Shown here piece after piece: positions 62,676 through 64,000 of a stretch of DNA of 64,000 nucleotides; position 1 is the first letter of the stretch, and the number at the start of each line of letters is the position of its first letter. Origin of the DNA: an uncultured Erysipelotrichaceae bacterium (lineage in GTDB: Bacteria; Bacillota_I; Bacilli_A; Erysipelotrichales; Erysipelotrichaceae); assembly GCA_946537255.1 (NCBI GenBank), contig CAMNFS010000002.1, positions 1-64,000 of the forward strand, given 5' to 3'. A program made the translations under genes and the position numbers. The notes under the pieces are model-generated. The model saw nothing but the letters and a program-made list of their open reading frames with translations, searched no databases and was not told where the DNA came from.

Positions 62676-64000
62676 TTACGCGCCTGCTTCCTCAAACTGG
62701 GAGTTGTAGAGTTTTGCGTAGAATCCGTTTTTCGCAAGCAGCGCATCGTGTGTACCTGATTCTACAATATCTCCGTGATCCATGCACAGAATCAGATCCG
62801 CGTTTCGGATGGTGGAAAGGCGGTGAGCAATGACAAAACTGGTTCTTCCCTTCATGAGATTTTCCATTCCTTTCTGAATCAGGATCTCCGTTCTTGTATC
62901 AACGGAAGAAGTCGCCTCATCCAGAATCAGAATCTTCGGATCGGAGAGGAAAGCCCTGGCGATTGTGAGAAGCTGTTTCTGACCCTGCGAGATATTGGTG
63001 GATTCCTCATTGATCACGGTCTGATATCCATCTTCCAGAGTGCGGATGAAGTGATCCACATAAGCAGAGTCCGCTGCCTGAATGACTTCTTCATCGGTGG
63101 CATCCATGCGTCCGTAGCGGATGTTTTCCATAATGGTGCCGGAGGAAAGCCATGCGTCCTGAAGCACCATGCCGAAGGCATCCCGCAGATCATGCCGGGT
63201 CAGGGATTTGGTGTCAATGCCGTCAATCCGGATCGTTCCCTGATTGATTTCATAGAAGCGCATCAGAAGCTTGACGATGGTGGTTTTTCCGGCGCCGGTC
63301 GGACCGACTATGGCAATCTGCTGGCCGGGCTGAATATCCGCGCTGAAGTCGTGAATAATGATGTTGGATGGATCGTAGCCAAAGCTCACATGATCAAATG
63401 TGACCTTTCCCTTCACAGTCAGAGCCCCGGTTTCATCCCGTATGGAAGAAGGGCTGACCGGATCCGGTTCTTCTTCCTTTTCCTCGAGGAACTCAAATAC
63501 CCGCTCTGCCGCAGCTGCGGTGCTCTGCAGCACATTCATCATCTGCGCGGTCTGGGTGATCGGCTGGTTGAAGGAACGGACATACTGAATGAATGCCTGG
63601 ATGTCACCGATCGCAAGACCGTTGTGAATGGAAAGATATCCGCCCAGCACACAGCATCCGACATAACCGATGTTTCCGATGAAGCCGGTGATCGGCTGCA
63701 TGAGACCGCTCATGAACTGTGCTTTCCAGCCGGCATTGTAGAGCTGTTCATTCAGCCGGTCAAACTCCTTTACCGAACGTTCTTCCCCGCTGAATGCCTT
63801 CATGACAATATGACCGCCGTACATTTCTTCGATATGGCCGTTGACTGCTCCGAGTGTGGACTGCTGTGCCTTGAAGAACGGCTGGCTTCTTTTCACAACC
63901 GCGGCGGCGGCCATGCCGGACAGAGGCACAACGACCAGAGCCATCAGGGTCAGCTGCCACGAGATTCTTATCATCATGTACAGAACGCCGCATACAGTGA
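62676..64000 (-). CDS. ABC exporter (permease-ATPase fusion), 5' end outside window
   Basis: The C-terminal 440 residues of an ABC-type multidrug or peptide exporter half-transporter. The last membrane helices are seen (WQLTLMALVVVPLSGMAAAA, GFIGNIGYVGCCVLGGYLS, IGDIQAFIQYVRSFNQPI), then the ATPase domain with Walker A VGPTGAGKTT, signature NISQGQKQLLTIARAFL, Walker B ILILDEATSSVD and H-loop IAHRLSTIRNAD. The SQGQ form of the signature is usual in heterodimeric exporters of Bacillota, so the partner gene probably lies just upstream, beyond the edge. The frame remains open to position 64000. Confidence 0.9.
   Translation of the reverse strand, partial: TVCGVLYMMIRISWQLTLMALVVVPLSGMAAAAVVKRSQPFFKAQQSTLGAVNGHIEEMYGGHIVMKAFSGEERSVKEFDRLNEQLYNAGWKAQFMSGLMQPITGFIGNIGYVGCCVLGGYLSIHNGLAIGDIQAFIQYVRSFNQPITQTAQMMNVLQSTAAAAERVFEFLEEKEEEPDPVSPSSIRDETGALTVKGKVTFDHVSFGYDPSNIIIHDFSADIQPGQQIAIVGPTGAGKTTIVKLLMRFYEINQGTIRIDGIDTKSLTRHDLRDAFGMVLQDAWLSSGTIMENIRYGRMDATDEEVIQAADSAYVDHFIRTLEDGYQTVINEESTNISQGQKQLLTIARAFLSDPKILILDEATSSVDTRTEILIQKGMENLMKGRTSFVIAHRLSTIRNADLILCMDHGDIVESGTHDALLAKNGFYAKLYNSQFEEAGA

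Overview
The window looks like the chromosome of an anaerobic, moderately GC-rich member of the Bacillota. The signs are T-box leaders, a class B sortase, a RicT/YaaT homologue, a GntR/FadR regulator with a CcpA-type cre site, SigA-like promoters and strong AGGAGG ribosome binding sites. A gut Erysipelotrichia-type organism would fit, but that placement is inference, since no rRNA or tRNA gene is present. Genes are dense, and most DNA without a gene holds a recognisable RNA element or decay product.

Layout. 1-290: 3' end of a group II intron with a broken intron protein. 0.3-7.2 kb: BMP-type lipoprotein, PrsW-like protease, SLLG-repeat protein, lone ABC ATPase, Rrf2-GNAT-phosphoesterase operon, thioredoxin-reductase-like flavoprotein. 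7.2-8.8 kb: an RsbW-like kinase next to an unusual STAS-HAD fusion. 8.9-17.4 kb: a redox island of four flavoproteins around a FadR-type GntR regulator, partly damaged by an IS remnant and carrying an ABC transporter relic. 17.5-22.5 kb: sortase, acyltransferase-like protein, Nudix-mtnN-patatin operon, LacI-like sensor. 22.6-31.0 kb: long operon queT-vanY-yesL-pgcA-tmk-holB-ricT-rsmI-prsW. 31.6-51.6 kb: complete branched-chain amino acid biosynthesis in three blocks (Leu T-box leuACDB-ilvBN; Ile T-box ilvA-ridA; ilvBNCDE), interrupted by a diguanylate cyclase, a Na/Pi transporter and a DUF815 ATPase. 51.7-56.6 kb: AraC regulator and beta-glucoside PTS operon. 56.8-64.0 kb: small kinase-cysK, M15 peptidase, an apparent structured non-coding region, asnA, a decayed CASTOR/POLLUX-like channel gene, a PHP phosphoesterase and a truncated ABC exporter.

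The most interesting system is the 8.9-17.4 kb island. One enzyme (11984-13339) closely resembles the FAD-dependent polyenoic fatty acid isomerase (PAI) that makes conjugated linoleic acid. It lies with a phytoene-desaturase/retinol-saturase-like flavoprotein, a ferredoxin-NAD(P)H reductase with its own 2Fe-2S domain, and a 936-residue iron-sulfur flavoenzyme. Four copies of TGGT-N3-ACCA, the FadR-family operator form, lie before the three transcription units and the regulator gene, and two sit exactly 5 nt after a TATAAT box. I infer a regulon that isomerises and possibly saturates polyunsaturated fatty acids.

Other strong observations are a yybP-ykoY (Mn2+) riboswitch before a Na/Pi-cotransporter gene, two acetolactate synthases differing at the Trp that governs 2-ketobutyrate preference and matched to different control systems, the STAS-HAD fusion, and four genes whose -10 box lies 6-8 nt before the start codon, which implies leaderless mRNAs.
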